Shown piece after piece: positions 21,285 to 33,179 of a DNA stretch of 64,000 nt. The stretch comes from Nautilus pompilius (Eukaryota > Mollusca > Cephalopoda > Nautilida > Nautilidae): NCBI GenBank assembly GCA_018389105.1, contig JACATO010000998.1, forward strand, positions 558,001-622,000, in the 5' to 3' direction. Under the pieces are notes generated by a model. The model had not been told where the DNA came from. It saw only the letters and a program-made list of their open reading frames with translations, and made no database searches. Numbering within the stretch: position 1 is the first letter of the stretch; each line of letters opens with the position of its first letter. Position numbers and translations under genes: made by a program.

Positions 21285-22332
21285 CAGTCTCTCTCTCTCT
21301 CTCTCTCTCTGTGTACTGATGCTATCTCTGTCTCTGTCTGTCTGTCTCTCTCCCTGTACTGATGTCATCTCTCTCTCTCTCTCTCTCTCTGTGTCTCTCT
21401 CTCTGTACTGATGTCATCTCTCTCTCTCTGTACTGATATTATCTCTGTTTCTGTCTGTCTGACTCTCTGTCTCTGTACTGATTATTATCTCTGTTTCTGT
21501 CTGTCTGACTCTCTCTGTACTGATGTCATCTCTCTCTCTCTCTTTCTCTCTCTCTGTACTGATGCCATCTCTCTCTCTCTGTACTGATATTATCTCTGTT
21601 TCTGTCTGTCTGACTCTCTGTCTCTGTACTGATTATTATCTCTGTTTCTGTCTGTCTGACTCTCTCTCTCTGTACTGATGTCATCTCTCTCTCTCTCTTT
21701 CTCTCTCTGTACTGATATTATCTCTGTTTCTGTCTGTCTGACTCTCTCTCTGTACTGATGTCATCTCTCTCTCTCTGTACTGATATTATCTCTGTTTCTG
21801 TCTGTCTGACTCTCTCTCTGTACTGATGTCATCTCTCTCTCTCTTTGTCTCTCTGTACTGATATTATCTCTGTTTCTGTCTGTCTGACTCTCTCTCTGTA
21901 CTGATGTCATCTCTCTCTCTCTCTCTCTGTACTGATATTATCTCTGTTTCTGTCTGTCTGACTCTCTCTCTGTACTGATGTCATCTCTCTCTCTCTCTGT
22001 GGTACTGATATTATCTCTGTCTCTGTCTGTCTGTCTCTCTCCCTGTACTGATGTCATCTCTCTCTCTCTCTGTGTGTGTCTCTCTGACTCTCTCTCTGTA
22101 CTGATATTATCTCTGTTTCTGTCTGTCTGACTCTGTCTCTGTACTGATTATTATCTCTGTTTCTGTCTGTCTGACTCTCTCTCTGTACTGATGTCATCTC
22201 TCTCTCTCTCTGTACTGATATTATATCTTTTTTCTGTCTGTCTGACTCTCTCTCTCTCTCTCTCTCTTTGCCTCTCTGTACTGATATTATCTCTGTTTCT
22301 GTCTGTCTGACTCTCTCTCTGTACTGATGTCA

Positions 22333-22365
<33 letters not shown>

Positions 22366-22446
22366 GTACTGATATTATCTCTGTTTCTGTCTGTCTGACT
22401 CTCTCTCTGTACTGATGTCATCTCTCTCTCTCTCTCTCTCTCTCTT
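21285..22446. repeat. Minisatellite 1: TACTGATGTCATC / TACTGATATTATC dimer array
   Basis: About 1.16 kb of CT-rich DNA contains a higher-order repeat in which TACTGATGTCATCTCTCT alternates with TACTGATATTATCTCTGTTTCTGTC at intervals of roughly 70-110 bp. I count 12 TGATGTCA octamers and no TGACGTCA. It is clearly related to the array at 42.1-42.9 kb. Confidence 0.9.
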
Positions 22447-22686
22447 TCTCCTTTTCAATCTAAATGTCGTCTGCTCTTCCTTTCTTACTTAAAAAAGAAA
22501 TCTGCTTTCTAAACAACAATAAAACAGTCTTTTTGAAAAATTACCTTGTCTTTCACCCCATTTCTTATATTCTCTCGTCCAAACTAAAGGTGGAGGAAGT
22601 AAATTGAATCGAAAGATTCTAAATTTCATCGTCAATTTGTCATTTTTTTTATAATTTAAAAATAAACCATATAAACAACAACACAA

Positions 22687-22749
22687 TAATAATATAATAA
22701 TAATAATATAATAATAATAATAATAACAAGAATAATAATAATAATAATA

Positions 22750-22810
<61 letters not shown>
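22687..22810. repeat. (AAT)n microsatellite
   Basis: AAT repeat with AT slips and one AAC/AAG interruption, followed by (AAC)n to 22833. Confidence 0.95.
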
Positions 22811-22811
<1 letters not shown>

Positions 22812-22950
22812 TAACAACAACAACAACAACAATCTCCGATCGAATACCGGGACTGATAATTTAAAAAAAAATGTTCTCTGTAAATTGAATTATTGTCCAG
22901 CTCGGGAAAAAGATATCAAAACAGCGAAATTTTTTTTTTTTTTAAATTTC

Positions 22951-23160
22951 TACCCAACCTGCCCACCCGAACCCGAACCCTAACCCTGCCCTCCCTAAAC
23001 CTAACCATAACCCTAACCCGAACCCGAACCCTAACCCTGCCCTCCCTAAACCTAACCATAACCCTGCCCAACCGAACCCTGGCCACCCTAACCCTAACCC
23101 TAAACCTGCCCACCCTAGCCCTAACCTGCCCACCCTAACCCTGCCCACCCTGCCCACCCT
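22951..23160 (-). repeat. Interstitial telomere-like (TTAGGG) degenerate tract
   Basis: The plus strand is built from CCCTAA variants (CCCTAACCC, CCCGAACCC, CCCTGCCC, CCTAAACC). It includes a 51-bp internal duplication whose copies begin at 22965 and 23016. This is consistent with a TTAGGG-telomere animal and with ancient end-joining or telomerase insertion. Confidence 0.75.
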
Positions 23161-23549
23161 GGCCAGCACTCCTAAGGCATGTCTGGCCTGACGTAGGCCC
23201 GTATAATGATGGTCGGTCTGAAGTTCTATCGGGGATTTGTTTCCTTCAGCTGAGAAACGAACGATGGCAGCCGGGTGACGTCCGCTTTAAGAGAAGCCCC
23301 TCTTAGCTCCTTTCAGCAGAGAAGAAACCGTTCCGCCTGGTCCCCCTCTTTGAAGGAAAACTGCAGAGCGGCGGGTTTCGTGTTTCCTCTCTCAGACGAG
23401 CTTAGTTATGCGTGCCGTTATTACTGCGCCCCCCCGGGGGAGGGGGGGGGGGAGAAGACCCCTGTGTCCCGCCACGAAGAGCGGCGGCGGCGGCGGAGAC
23501 CAGAACCGGATCGGTTCGTGAAGTTTCTTCGGCGGATCCCGTTCTCCGC

Positions 23550-23563
23550 GTCGCCATGGCAAC
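23550..23563. promoter_or_regulatory. RFX X-box
   Basis: GTCGCCATGGCAAC matches the X-box consensus GTNRCC-N(0-3)-RGYAAC on both half-sites with a 2-bp spacer. RFX factors bind such sites, notably upstream of ciliary genes. It lies in CpG-rich DNA, but no adjacent gene was recognised. Confidence 0.5.
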
Positions 23564-23768
23564 TAACCCTCGTTTAACGTTTGACGGTCAGCAAAAACTT
23601 TTTTTGTTTTGTTTTAATATTTGAATTCGTTGCAGTTTTTTCAAAAGGATTTTAAAAAAAAAAAAAAAAAAAAAACAAACAAACAAACCCCCAGTCAGCC
23701 AGGTGTCGTCTGCGTTTATCGAAACTTCCCGGTCTCTCCGGTAACGGTGTCGCTTACGGTTTCCCGCA

Positions 23769-23771
<3 letters not shown>

Positions 23772-23833
<62 letters not shown>

Positions 23834-23842
23834 TATTATTTT
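23772..23842. repeat. (ATT)n microsatellite
   Basis: About 70 bp of ATT repeat with one slip, followed by ATATAT. Confidence 0.95.
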
Positions 23843-24629
23843 CTATATATATAGAAAATCTACGCCTTCGTTCCGTTATCTGTCTGTTTCATTCCTGGCC
23901 GCGAAACGCTCATTTCACTGAAGGCAGACGAAACCGGCCAGAAGAGCCCGCCGGAGTCCGGCTCGTGCGAGGATTTCTGACGGCGTCAGACGCGACTTTG
24001 ACCGAGGTCCGTGGAGGAGGAGGATGGATGGAGGAGAGGATGGAGATGGAGGAGGATGGAGATGGCTTCTTTTCCGGTTAGTGCTGCTGTGTTTGTGCTG
24101 TTGGTGACTCGCGTGCGAGATATGAAAATGTCGGGGTGGGTGGGTGGGGGGTCGTCTCGCCATTAGGGTGTTCTCGGCTCCCGGGGTGGGGGAGAGGGGG
24201 TCCGGAATATGGAGAGAAGGGCCAAAACGAACTTGACTTTATGCAATCCCCGGGATTCACGAGGTGTAGGTATTAAGGGAGAGGGGAGGGGAGAGAGGGG
24301 GGGGTGAGCTGCCAGCGCCGCCGCCCGGGGCAACAGAGCTATACGGTTTCCCAGCCCCTACTCTTCGTCCTTTATGCGCCGCCGTGTATCCCGATGACTT
24401 ATTTACAGTTCGTGCCCGGAGCCCCTATCCCGCCGGAGTAGCGATGTCGGGCCGGGAGGGAAGGGTCCGTCACAATGCTCGTGTGTGACCGTCCGGGGGG
24501 GGGGGCGGTGCATGGGCCTTAATGCCGAGGCCATCTTGAGCAAACCCGGCGCTGCCCGCCAGGACAAAGTAACTTCTTGCGACCGGGGGAAAGTAATTTT
24601 CCGACGATAAACACGCGGGAGCTAAAAGA

Positions 24630-24660
24630 CCCCCCCCCCTTTAGTGGGGGGAGGGGGGGG
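24630..24660. other. Poly-C / poly-G inverted repeat
   Basis: A C10 run is followed after TTTAG.. by a G-rich run of 14 of 15 bases. The two arms can pair into a very stable hairpin, and the G arm can form a quadruplex. It is also a likely site of sequencing or assembly error. Confidence 0.6.
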
Positions 24661-25385
24661 CTGAGAAAGTGATTGTCCCCGAGATGTATAGGGTCGGGGG
24701 CTGTGTTTTGTGACTTCTCTGCGCGCGCTGAAAGAAGGCAGCGAGCGCGGACCCCGAGCTGTTGGCTCTCCCGGGAGTTCGGACACGTGAATTTCTAAGA
24801 CAACAATATGGGAGTCATTTCTGTGGCGGAGCGCGAGGCGGCCAACAGGCGTACTTGACACCCCCCCCCCACCCCCCCCACCCCACTACTAGCTTTACCT
24901 TCTGAAGAACAATTAGGGTTCCTCACTTCGCACTATGACGCTTTGGTTACTAAACAAAAAAAAAAAAAAAAACGTTATATAAGTTGTCAGTATTTTTATG
25001 GAATTAATATTAAGGTATCGGATTGTAGCGCTCGTTCTGTTGATAAGTCTTTCGCGTTTTCCGGTAGAGGCGCTCCCATCGAAAAGTTGAGAAATAAATT
25101 AATATCGTTATCATTAGAATAGCGAATTAATTAATAGATTTTAAAAATCAACCAACTCTATATCCTCCCCCCCCCCCTAAAACGTGCGAATACTCTGAAC
25201 ACGATTTCCCAAGCACCCATAATTTTATCTATGCATAAACAAAAGCATCCCATAATAGTTTGTCATTTGCAATGAGTTTTCATATATTTTTCTAGCTGTA
25301 TAAATAAGTGGATTTGGCTGGGTTTTTTTTTTTTCTTCCTAAATATTCTGTGCGAAAGTTGACGGGTTATAAAACGAATAATCTA

Positions 25386-25440
25386 ATGTACATACGAGAG
25401 AGAGAGAGAGAGAGAGGACAAAGTGAACGAGGGGGGGGGG
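25386..25440. repeat. (GA)n and G-run
   Basis: A short GAGA tract, then a G11 run. An (AATC)n tetranucleotide repeat follows at 25623-25651. Confidence 0.85.
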
Positions 25441-25885
25441 AGTTATCCCACCTTGAGAGGAAGTCGTGAGTCCGCAGTCTTTCCGTTCGAGGACAGCCGC
25501 GTGGACTAAGCAGAAGCCTCCCCCCCCCACCCAACCAACCATTCCCCGGCTGGCCACCTCTCACTAAGTCCCTAATTTCTTTCTGTATCGACCAACACCG
25601 AAGAGGAAGCCAAACCAAATTATAATCAATCAATCAATCAATCAATCAATCACCAACTGACCGGTGCGCGCATATTTTTTTGTTAATAATCGCTAATTTT
25701 ACATAAAAGGAAGAAAAAGAGGGAGATTATTGTAAAAAAAAAAAAAAAAAACGGATTATCGTTAAAATGATTTGGCTTCAATGGTAAAATCCTCAATAAC
25801 AAATTACTAAATGTATAAAATATGATTTAAAAATGGTTTGCGGACCGCCCCATCTTGAGAAAGTAATGACGTCAGAACTTACTCG

Positions 25886-25895
25886 AGCGCCGCCT
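25886..25895 (-). promoter_or_regulatory. CTCF-like site
   Basis: The minus strand reads CACAGGCGGCGCTCG, containing AGGCGGCGCT. A GC-rich dyad (CTCTCCTGGGCAGGAGAG) lies about 25 bp to the right. Confidence 0.3.
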
Positions 25896-26590
25896 GTGGC
25901 GAAGCACGCGACGGACGCTCTCTCCTGGGCAGGAGAGCTACTACGGCACCGCTGGTGGCGGGCGAGTGCGCTGCTCGAATAGTGTCGAGCATTTTAAATT
26001 GATAAAATTCCCTTGAGATTAATTCTTCCGATTATTAACTTCCCTGGTCCCTAAATCCAGGCATAGAATGTTAATGGCAGTTCTTGTTTTTTTCCTCTTT
26101 TCTGGAAAGTACACGTGTGCATGTGGCGATGATAAAAAGTACAGGGTTAATGGGAAAATCCGTGATGTATCTGGAAGACTGGCGGCAAAATAGTTTTCCA
26201 TTCCACTAAATACTTTACATGTCACTGGGGTTTTTTGTTTATTGTCGCTTTACATTATCATTCTGGATTTTTCAATGTTTTTTCCCTCTGCATGAAAAGA
26301 TTTTAAAAAATAAAATATATTTTTATTATGAAAACGGCGGTGTCACGTGCTCGATATGGTTGGTCTACGTGTTATTGCCAACCTATATCTCTGGCTAATT
26401 CTTGAATCGATATTAAGCTTTCCTTTCTTCGCTCCCATCTTTGAAAGGACATTTAGCAATGTAAAAAAACAAAAAAACAACAACAACAACAATTTTTTAC
26501 ATCTTGGTATCTCACGATTAGACATGAAGTCTGCTGTTGATACGTCGGCGATTGGACAGACGGAATTTACGTGGAATTTCTTTAAGCGAC

Positions 26591-26697
26591 ATCTCTCTCT
26601 TCTCTCTCTCTCTCTCTCGCTCTCTCTCTCTCTCATTCGCTCTCTCTCTCTCTCTCGCTCTCTCTCTCTCTCCATCTCTCTCTCTCTCATTCGCTCT

Positions 26698-26731
<34 letters not shown>

Positions 26732-26912
26732 GCTCTCTCTCTCTAGCCTCTCTCTCTCTCTATCTCTCTCTCTCTCTCTCTCATTCGCTCTCTCTCTCTC
26801 TCTCTCCATCTCTCTCTCTCTCTCTCTAATTCTCTCTCTCTTCTCTCTCTCTCTCTCTCTCTCTCTCCATCTCTCTCTCTTCATTCTCTCTCTCCATTTC
26901 TCTCTCTCTCAT

Positions 26913-26973
<61 letters not shown>

Positions 26974-26978
26974 CTCTC
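26591..26978. repeat. (CT)n-rich tract with CATTCGCTCTC phrases
   Basis: About 390 bp of CTCTCT interrupted by recurrent ATTCGCTCTC and CCATCTCTC phrases. Overlapping Ser/Leu-rich and Arg/Glu-rich frames are artefacts of the repeat. Confidence 0.9.
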
Positions 26979-28089
26979 TTTTTTCACACCAGCATCGGAA
27001 ATTCGGAAATGATTATGTAAACAGAGGGAAAACTGGATATAAAATGCAAATAATATATGATAGATCACATCTCATGTGTACTGCCATGCAGGCAATCAGA
27101 AAGTACCAATTAACGAACTTTATTAATGATGAGTACTATTGTTTAGCCTGGCAAGTGAAAATGGCATTGAGAAATAAAATTCCACACGAAACAAGGTTCT
27201 TCATTATTGCTGCTCATAAAGCTGGCTACTACCAGAGAAAGGAGTTGGAGTTACACGGAGTTGTGTGGGGACAATCATTTTCGCTCAGCTATGAACTTAA
27301 AGGTCCAAGAAGAAAAAAACCCCACGGAGCATGAACGTGTAACATTAAGCTTGATGGCGAAAAATCGAGAGTATCGGATTGTGTTGCCGGGTATTCGGTT
27401 GGTAACTCGATAGAAAGCGGTGTGATTCTCTTAAGAGAAGAGAAATCACAATATTCTGCACCGAAATGCAATTCCACCAGGGCATCGGTTGATAAGAAAG
27501 CTAAGTACACAGTACTTTGCTAGAAAAGATTGGAAGATCTTAAAAGCCGAGGTTTATCCTCTGCAGATTAGATCTGAATGACACCGAAGTTTCTCGGGCC
27601 GGACCAGGTCGAGGAGTTAGGGGGGAAAGCTCTGGAATCACCTCGCAAGAGGATCGGGTTCCTTACAGAGCGATGTCCCGAAAAGTCACCGAACGGATGC
27701 CCATATCGCGTGCAGCAGTCATTCTCACAAAACCTGGCTGTTTTGATGAAAAGGGGACCGACTAATGGTGCGCGTGCTCGCACACACGGTTAATCTGGTT
27801 TTTGGCTGTAACAGTGCATTTTCACCAACAACGAAGTGCTGAAAGGGCTAGTGGCATTGTTTTCCGTGTGGGTGGCGGCTCAGCACCGTTATTCATGGCC
27901 CTGTAAGTGCACGAACACCCGAAACTAGACTCGAGCCCCCCCCCGCCCTCCTCAGCCATAGCTGCTACCTCCTCGGCGTGGGATTTACACTGACACATTC
28001 ATAGAAAAGAAAATATTAAACCAGGGAAGTCGGCCCTATTCTACTGTTTGTCAATTAATGCAGTGTCTATCTTCAAATATTTACACATT

Positions 28090-28330
28090 GGTGATACTGA
28101 CTGAAGAAAGAATAGCCAGCCGGGCCGCTTGCTCCGCCGGTATAATTGCTCGGCTGTAGTCATGCATTCAGACTGACAGCGCCACGTTTGCCTGCTCTTG
28201 TGGCCGTCATAATCCGCGAGGGGGAGAGGAGGGCACCCTTTGACATGCAGACCCGGGTAGTGGCCGCGAATACTCTTTGCCTTCGGGAAAGGAATTTAAC
28301 ACATTTATAATGGACAGGGGTAGATGGGAT
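28090..28330. promoter_or_regulatory. Complex GC-rich block, candidate enhancer
   Basis: Non-repetitive, information-rich sequence with ATGCATTCAGACTGACAG, a TCF-like CTTTGA near 28240 and many CpGs, in DNA without coding signals. It is called a candidate only because it stands out from the surrounding low-complexity DNA. Confidence 0.2.
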
Positions 28331-30599
28331 TGCGAGCTGACGAAGTTGGCACGACGTATAAAAAAAGAAAAAAGAATTAAAAGGCGACTAGGCGAGGAAC
28401 GATAAATAAATATTTAAAAAACAGCAACAAACAAAAGCGTTATGACAAGGAAGTACCAGGGTGTATCGGTTCTTTTTTAAATAAACGACATTGGCATAAT
28501 GTAATCTTTCCTTTTAATTTCACATGTATATTTATGAAAAGCCCCTGCTGCTAAGAAGGGTGACGACCGGGTGAGAGAAGATGAACGACTGACTGCTTTT
28601 CTTCACGAGTGATGCCGAAAACAAACAGACGAAAGTAGTTCGTGGCTGCCTCCTTTAAGGACATCACCGTTTAATCCGCCATCCGCCGCAGCCCCTCAAC
28701 GGAAGATTAAAAGTGAAAAATGATTAATTTTAGAATTCTCGGTTTACTTTTGACTGGAACAGATTCCAAGGAAAATGCACCGGTCACAAAAATCTGGGGA
28801 TGATTTAATTCCGCTTGTACAGAGGAATGGCGCCACAGTTTGTACAGGCAGAGTGAAGTAAAAAAAGAATAATAAATGATAACGACGACTGGCAGGTACT
28901 GGTTTGGCCACTTCGGGGCTGTACCTGTCCGTAGGGCTGGGGCCCCGCCCCGATCGTGTATTTTTTGTAATTGCTGGTTTCTTGTTTTTGAAGCCTTACG
29001 CGTCTTTCGTGAACGTCCAAGGGTTGGTCGATGCGTGAAAGATTCGAGGACATGGCTGGCGAACCTACTGTACCAACATCATGGCCTGGCGTTGCGTTCG
29101 CGGTACCAGTTACCATCGATAAGTCGGGTGTCACGACGACCGCGCCAAGGGCAGAGGAAATTCACCAAGCAAAATGATCGCGCACAATATGATATACTTC
29201 TTCTTCTTCTTCTAATTCTTCCAATGTTATTACGTTTTTTTGTTGTTTTTTTTTTGCCATTTATTGTACCTTTAATTAGCATTGCCGTTCCTATTATGTA
29301 GATAAATCGTTCTTAGCGAGTCTTCTGACCCTGTCTCCCGTAGCTCGTCTCGCCGCTGTGCGCACATCTCTCGCAGGCAGATAGCGCGGCGCCGCGAGAC
29401 GAGCGGTCGAGAAGATCTAAATGTGACAAACACTGAAGAAAATCCCTACTGTTTCTGGACGCAAGCTCTGTCTCTCGTTTTCTGTCAGACTTCAGCGACC
29501 CTTGAAACTCAAATGAACACCCAGAAATCGAATTACATACGCCAGGATTTTCGCCCGTAAAAGTCCTCGGGGAACTGAGCGAGGTGACGACGAAGGCAAC
29601 AGCAATAATTTCTAAAACTGCAGAGCAGCAGTTAATTCAGCCAAAACGACGGAAACAAACAAACAAAAAAAGGTGGAAGAAAAGAAATTGTAATCGTCCT
29701 GCAGTCGACAAAGACGGACTTTTGTCTCCAGGTGAAACCCACATAAAGGGGCCAATGATCCGTTGTCCGGTATGGTCGGTTAGTGCAGTGACGTGCACCT
29801 AATCCATCATATTTTCTTTGAAATATCAGGAATAACTTGCATATAATATGCGCATCTGCATGTTTTTCTCACCGCTTGTGTGTGATATTCGCTTTTACGA
29901 CTCTCGCAGCGCAGACCAAAAATACATACACACACACACACACACATCCCCTTAAGTCGTCGTCACGTTCACCTTTCTGCTCGTCCCCTCCGCCAATCTG
30001 TTGTTAACTGTCGTACGTTTTCCATCAGTGTGTGCTGCGGTTAATGCATTTCCTTTCTCTTTCTCCCCCCCCCACCATCAACCATGCTTCTTTTTTCGTC
30101 GCTATTAGCAGCCGGTCTGGTTCCGTAGCAGACCATTATGTCACCTCCTTCAACGTTTCACTTTCCGCTGTTCCAGAACTTCATTTGTTGTTGTTGTTGT
30201 TTTACTTTCCTTTAGAATTACTATTCAGTCGGGCAGGGTGGAGAAATAAACTAATTAATTAACCACCGAAGGTTTCTCTCTTCCTTTCTCTGCCTACAGA
30301 TTAACACTGCAAACATAAACAGTCGCTCTATTATCGATGAAGATACTGGTATACTATAAGTAAATAAACAAGTCTGACAGGAATAAAGAGAAAACAATAA
30401 GTTAGTATTTAAAATAAGATATACAATAATAGTAAGAAAAATTGTGTGTGTTCGCTTACCTGTCTTTCCATAAAGTGTATATTACTTAGTGCCAGTTTAG
30501 CTTTAACTTTTAGATTTTACTTCATCGGTTAATCTACTTTACTAGAAAACGATGATCTGCTCGAGACTGCTACGAGGAGAAATCTCGGAGACTCCAGCA

Positions 30600-30700
30600 G
30601 GCGGCCATAGAGTTTACCGGGCTCGAATTTAAGGTGGCAGCTTCCCATCACGTGCTTTGTGAGGTAGGTGGCGATTGCCTCAGCTACTCTGGCAGGTAGG
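30600..30700 (-). repeat. tRNA-like (SINE head) remnant
   Basis: The minus strand reads AGAGTAGCTGAGGC.., resembling box A, and about 60 nt later AATTCGAGCCCGG, resembling box B. The interval is tRNA-like, but no cloverleaf can be closed, so this is best seen as a tRNA-derived SINE head rather than a functional tRNA. Confidence 0.25.
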
Positions 30701-31716
30701 GGCATTAAAGGTTACGTTAAAGTACACGTCTGCAGTAAATATGCGTAGCGTTTCTATTTAATAAAAAAAAAAAGAAAAATAAACCCAAGAGCACAGGGTA
30801 TTACTGCATTTACGGTGATTCGGTTAATCAGTAAACAATTATCGATCACGTATAGATATAATTAACTATTCTCACGCCCATACTCCAGAAATCGTCACTT
30901 TAGACTTATGAGCTCTTCTTCAGGTAAGACTCTTAGAATAACAGCGACGTTAGAATTTGCACAATTCGTGGTCTTCTTGAGAGGAGAGCTCTGACGTCAG
31001 CCATAGCTGCGCGAAAAGTGTGGAAAGTTTGAATATACTGAGATCCCCCTGAAAATAACGACATTGACGAGTTACTGATATTTTTCTTAATTTCTATTTT
31101 TTTTTTTAAGTTTTGAAGTAAACTAAAGCAACTTATTCATTGTTTATATATATTTTTTTAAAAATCAGAAACGAACTGATATTGTCATTTACTTTTCCTA
31201 AAGTTTAACTTAATTATGCCCGACTTGACCCCACTTTAATTTTCAACCAGAGTCGGGCTTTTCTATGATTCTACAGACAGATTAATAAATCGGAAGACTT
31301 GTCCCCATCCTCCCCTCGAACGTACACTAAATATAAACAAACGTTTTTCGTTCTTTTGGGAAAAATATTTGCTCACCAACCATGGCCAGGTGACTTCTTC
31401 TAAAGGCGAGTAACGTTAAAAAACAACAATAACATTACACTGGAGGGGGTGAGTTCTACATAGGCGGCAGATGTCCCTGTTGAGAAAATACCGGTGAAAT
31501 ATGCTCTCGTCGAATACACGGAATATATAACTTTTACTAATTAGGTACCTCAGAAGAAAAGAGCCAATTATTAAGAAGGCGGTAACATTAGTTAACGTAG
31601 ACATCGTCTCATTGTCGGATGAGATGCTGTAGCAGCGTTAGAAAAAGATCCAGAACATCCAGTCTGTATGCGAGAGGGCGATTAGGTTATTTAAGATTAT
31701 GCGAGAAATGGACTGC

Positions 31717-32115
31717 GCTTTAATGCCAAACGAAAAGCAGTGACAGCAGGAACGTTTAACGAAATTTCTAGACAACGATCAGCATCCACTTGGAGCATAC
31801 AGAGTTGCAGAGTATGCGAAGGTGACAAGATTATGTCAGGTGATATGAGGTGTGGATGTCCCCTTTGTGGCGGCAGCTGGTGTGCGTTGACAGCGAACAT
31901 GCTTAACGTAGTCTGACGAAAATCGATGATATCTGTTTGGTTCATACGCACCAGCACTGTATATTAAAGTGATACAGTTATGTCGGGCGATCTTAGGGCG
32001 TGGGCTTTGGTTTCAGCGTGATATAAAGTGCAGTAACAGGGAGAACTTTTAGCGGGTTTGTTTGACAACCAGCAGCATCGACTGGAATCGTTCGCAGTAC
32101 CAGCGCACAATTACT
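31717..32115. repeat. Diverged tandem-like duplication (about 100 bp, offset about 290)
   Basis: AAAAGCAGTGACAGCAGGAAC..GACAACGATCAGCATCCACT near 31735-31790 resembles AAGTGCAGTAACAGGGAGAAC..GACAACCAGCAGCATCGACT near 32025-32083. The same minus-strand frame is open in both copies (CLEISLNVPAVTAF versus CQTNPLKVLPVTAL), so the copies could be old coding repeats or simply duplicated DNA. Confidence 0.35.
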
Positions 32116-33179
32116 GTTAATGGCACTACTGCGACATTCGGGTTTTACATTTTTCCGCCACTTTGTGTGTGAATTTATCTGCACATCGATTCGCTACAAT
32201 ATTTCCGCCTTCAGAAGTGACGAAGATTTTGAATCAGGGCCGTGAACGGCGTCTTGCCAGCTTCGTCTTTCTCCCGACTGTCCTGCTCCTCGCACTGGGG
32301 TTGCCTCCTACTGGTAATGGAAGGAGTTCCCGGCCTGGGTGGGTTGGGGGTGGTTGTTATGGCGGAGGAAAATTGGTGTGCATCTAGCTGGGACTCGCGC
32401 ACTCGCTTTCCCCAGCGAGGTTTCGGTTCCCTAAACGATCTAACGTTTGACGGAGTGACTGGTGATTTTAATAACGACGACGACAACATCTGCTGAAAGT
32501 TGTTGCTCCATTTACGACCTTACGTCGGCCGCACCACACGGTCGTGGTGCCAGCGCAGTTTGCCGTAAGGTGGCTTCCGCCCGGCGATCGATTTTAAGCA
32601 GAGTACAGGTTCTGGATCTGGTGTTTCGGCGAGGCCTGGTTTTGATTTTCTGATGTAAAAACTCGGCCTCTAAAGAAAGAAAAAAAAAGGGGGGTGGGTG
32701 GGGATAGAACTGAAAGTAAAATGTCTTGCCCTGTGTGAACGAACGCAGGAGGGTCCTGCCGGGATCGGACATGTTGACACGGTCGGAAACTGCTGACAGG
32801 AAGCACTCGGTGATGATGCGAAATATGAGAGACAGACGCGCCGTCTATGGCAGTCACTGCCTAACAGTGCCACATTACACCGCTTTATGTAGATTCGAGG
32901 GAATTGGTTTAGCCAATTCTGATGTGTCAGGGGATAATGGCGGAGTTGCGCTAGCCAAAGTGAATGGGAGGGACTCGGGCTAATGCATTCCCGACCACAC
33001 CCGGCGACTTTGTACCGACGCGTTATCAAATTACTGGAAAAGTAAACAGGTCGGATTTGCTCGGAAAATTAGAAATCCGAGGGGGTTTGTTCACTAACCG
33101 TCTGGGGTGTAACATCCCGATCCAGAGCATTCTTTAAGTATCTGCCATTAGTGACCCCCACTTCTCTTTTCCCAGAAAC

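Larger units (their letters stand above)
23250..24900. promoter_or_regulatory. Large CpG-island-like block
   Basis: A GC-rich, CpG-rich interval of about 1.6 kb broken by an ATT array at 23772-23842. It contains an RFX X-box at 23550, a YY1-like GCCATCTTG near 24531 and G- and C-homopolymer runs. No exon with two splice sites is seen. It could be an unannotated promoter or a cluster of enhancers. Confidence 0.35.
28340..32200. other. Intergenic DNA, no gene recognised
   Basis: Mixed GC content with an (AC)n tract at 29926-29946 and a SINE-head remnant near 30.65 kb. A minus-strand donor (AGACAG|GTAAGCG, 30458) has no clear acceptor. A diverged internal duplication lies at 31.72-32.12 kb. Confidence 0.35.

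Noticed and set aside
26343..26884. 115- to 160-codon frames over the CT tract
   Set aside because: Artefacts of the (CT)n repeat, with no splice or homology signal.
28876..29301. 141-codon plus frame with hydrophobic C-terminus
   Set aside because: The hydrophobic tail is the translation of CTT and T-rich simple sequence; the rest lacks support.
31218..31258. 8-bp stem GCCCGACT / AGTCGGGC
   Set aside because: Long loop and no context; expected by chance in 64 kb.
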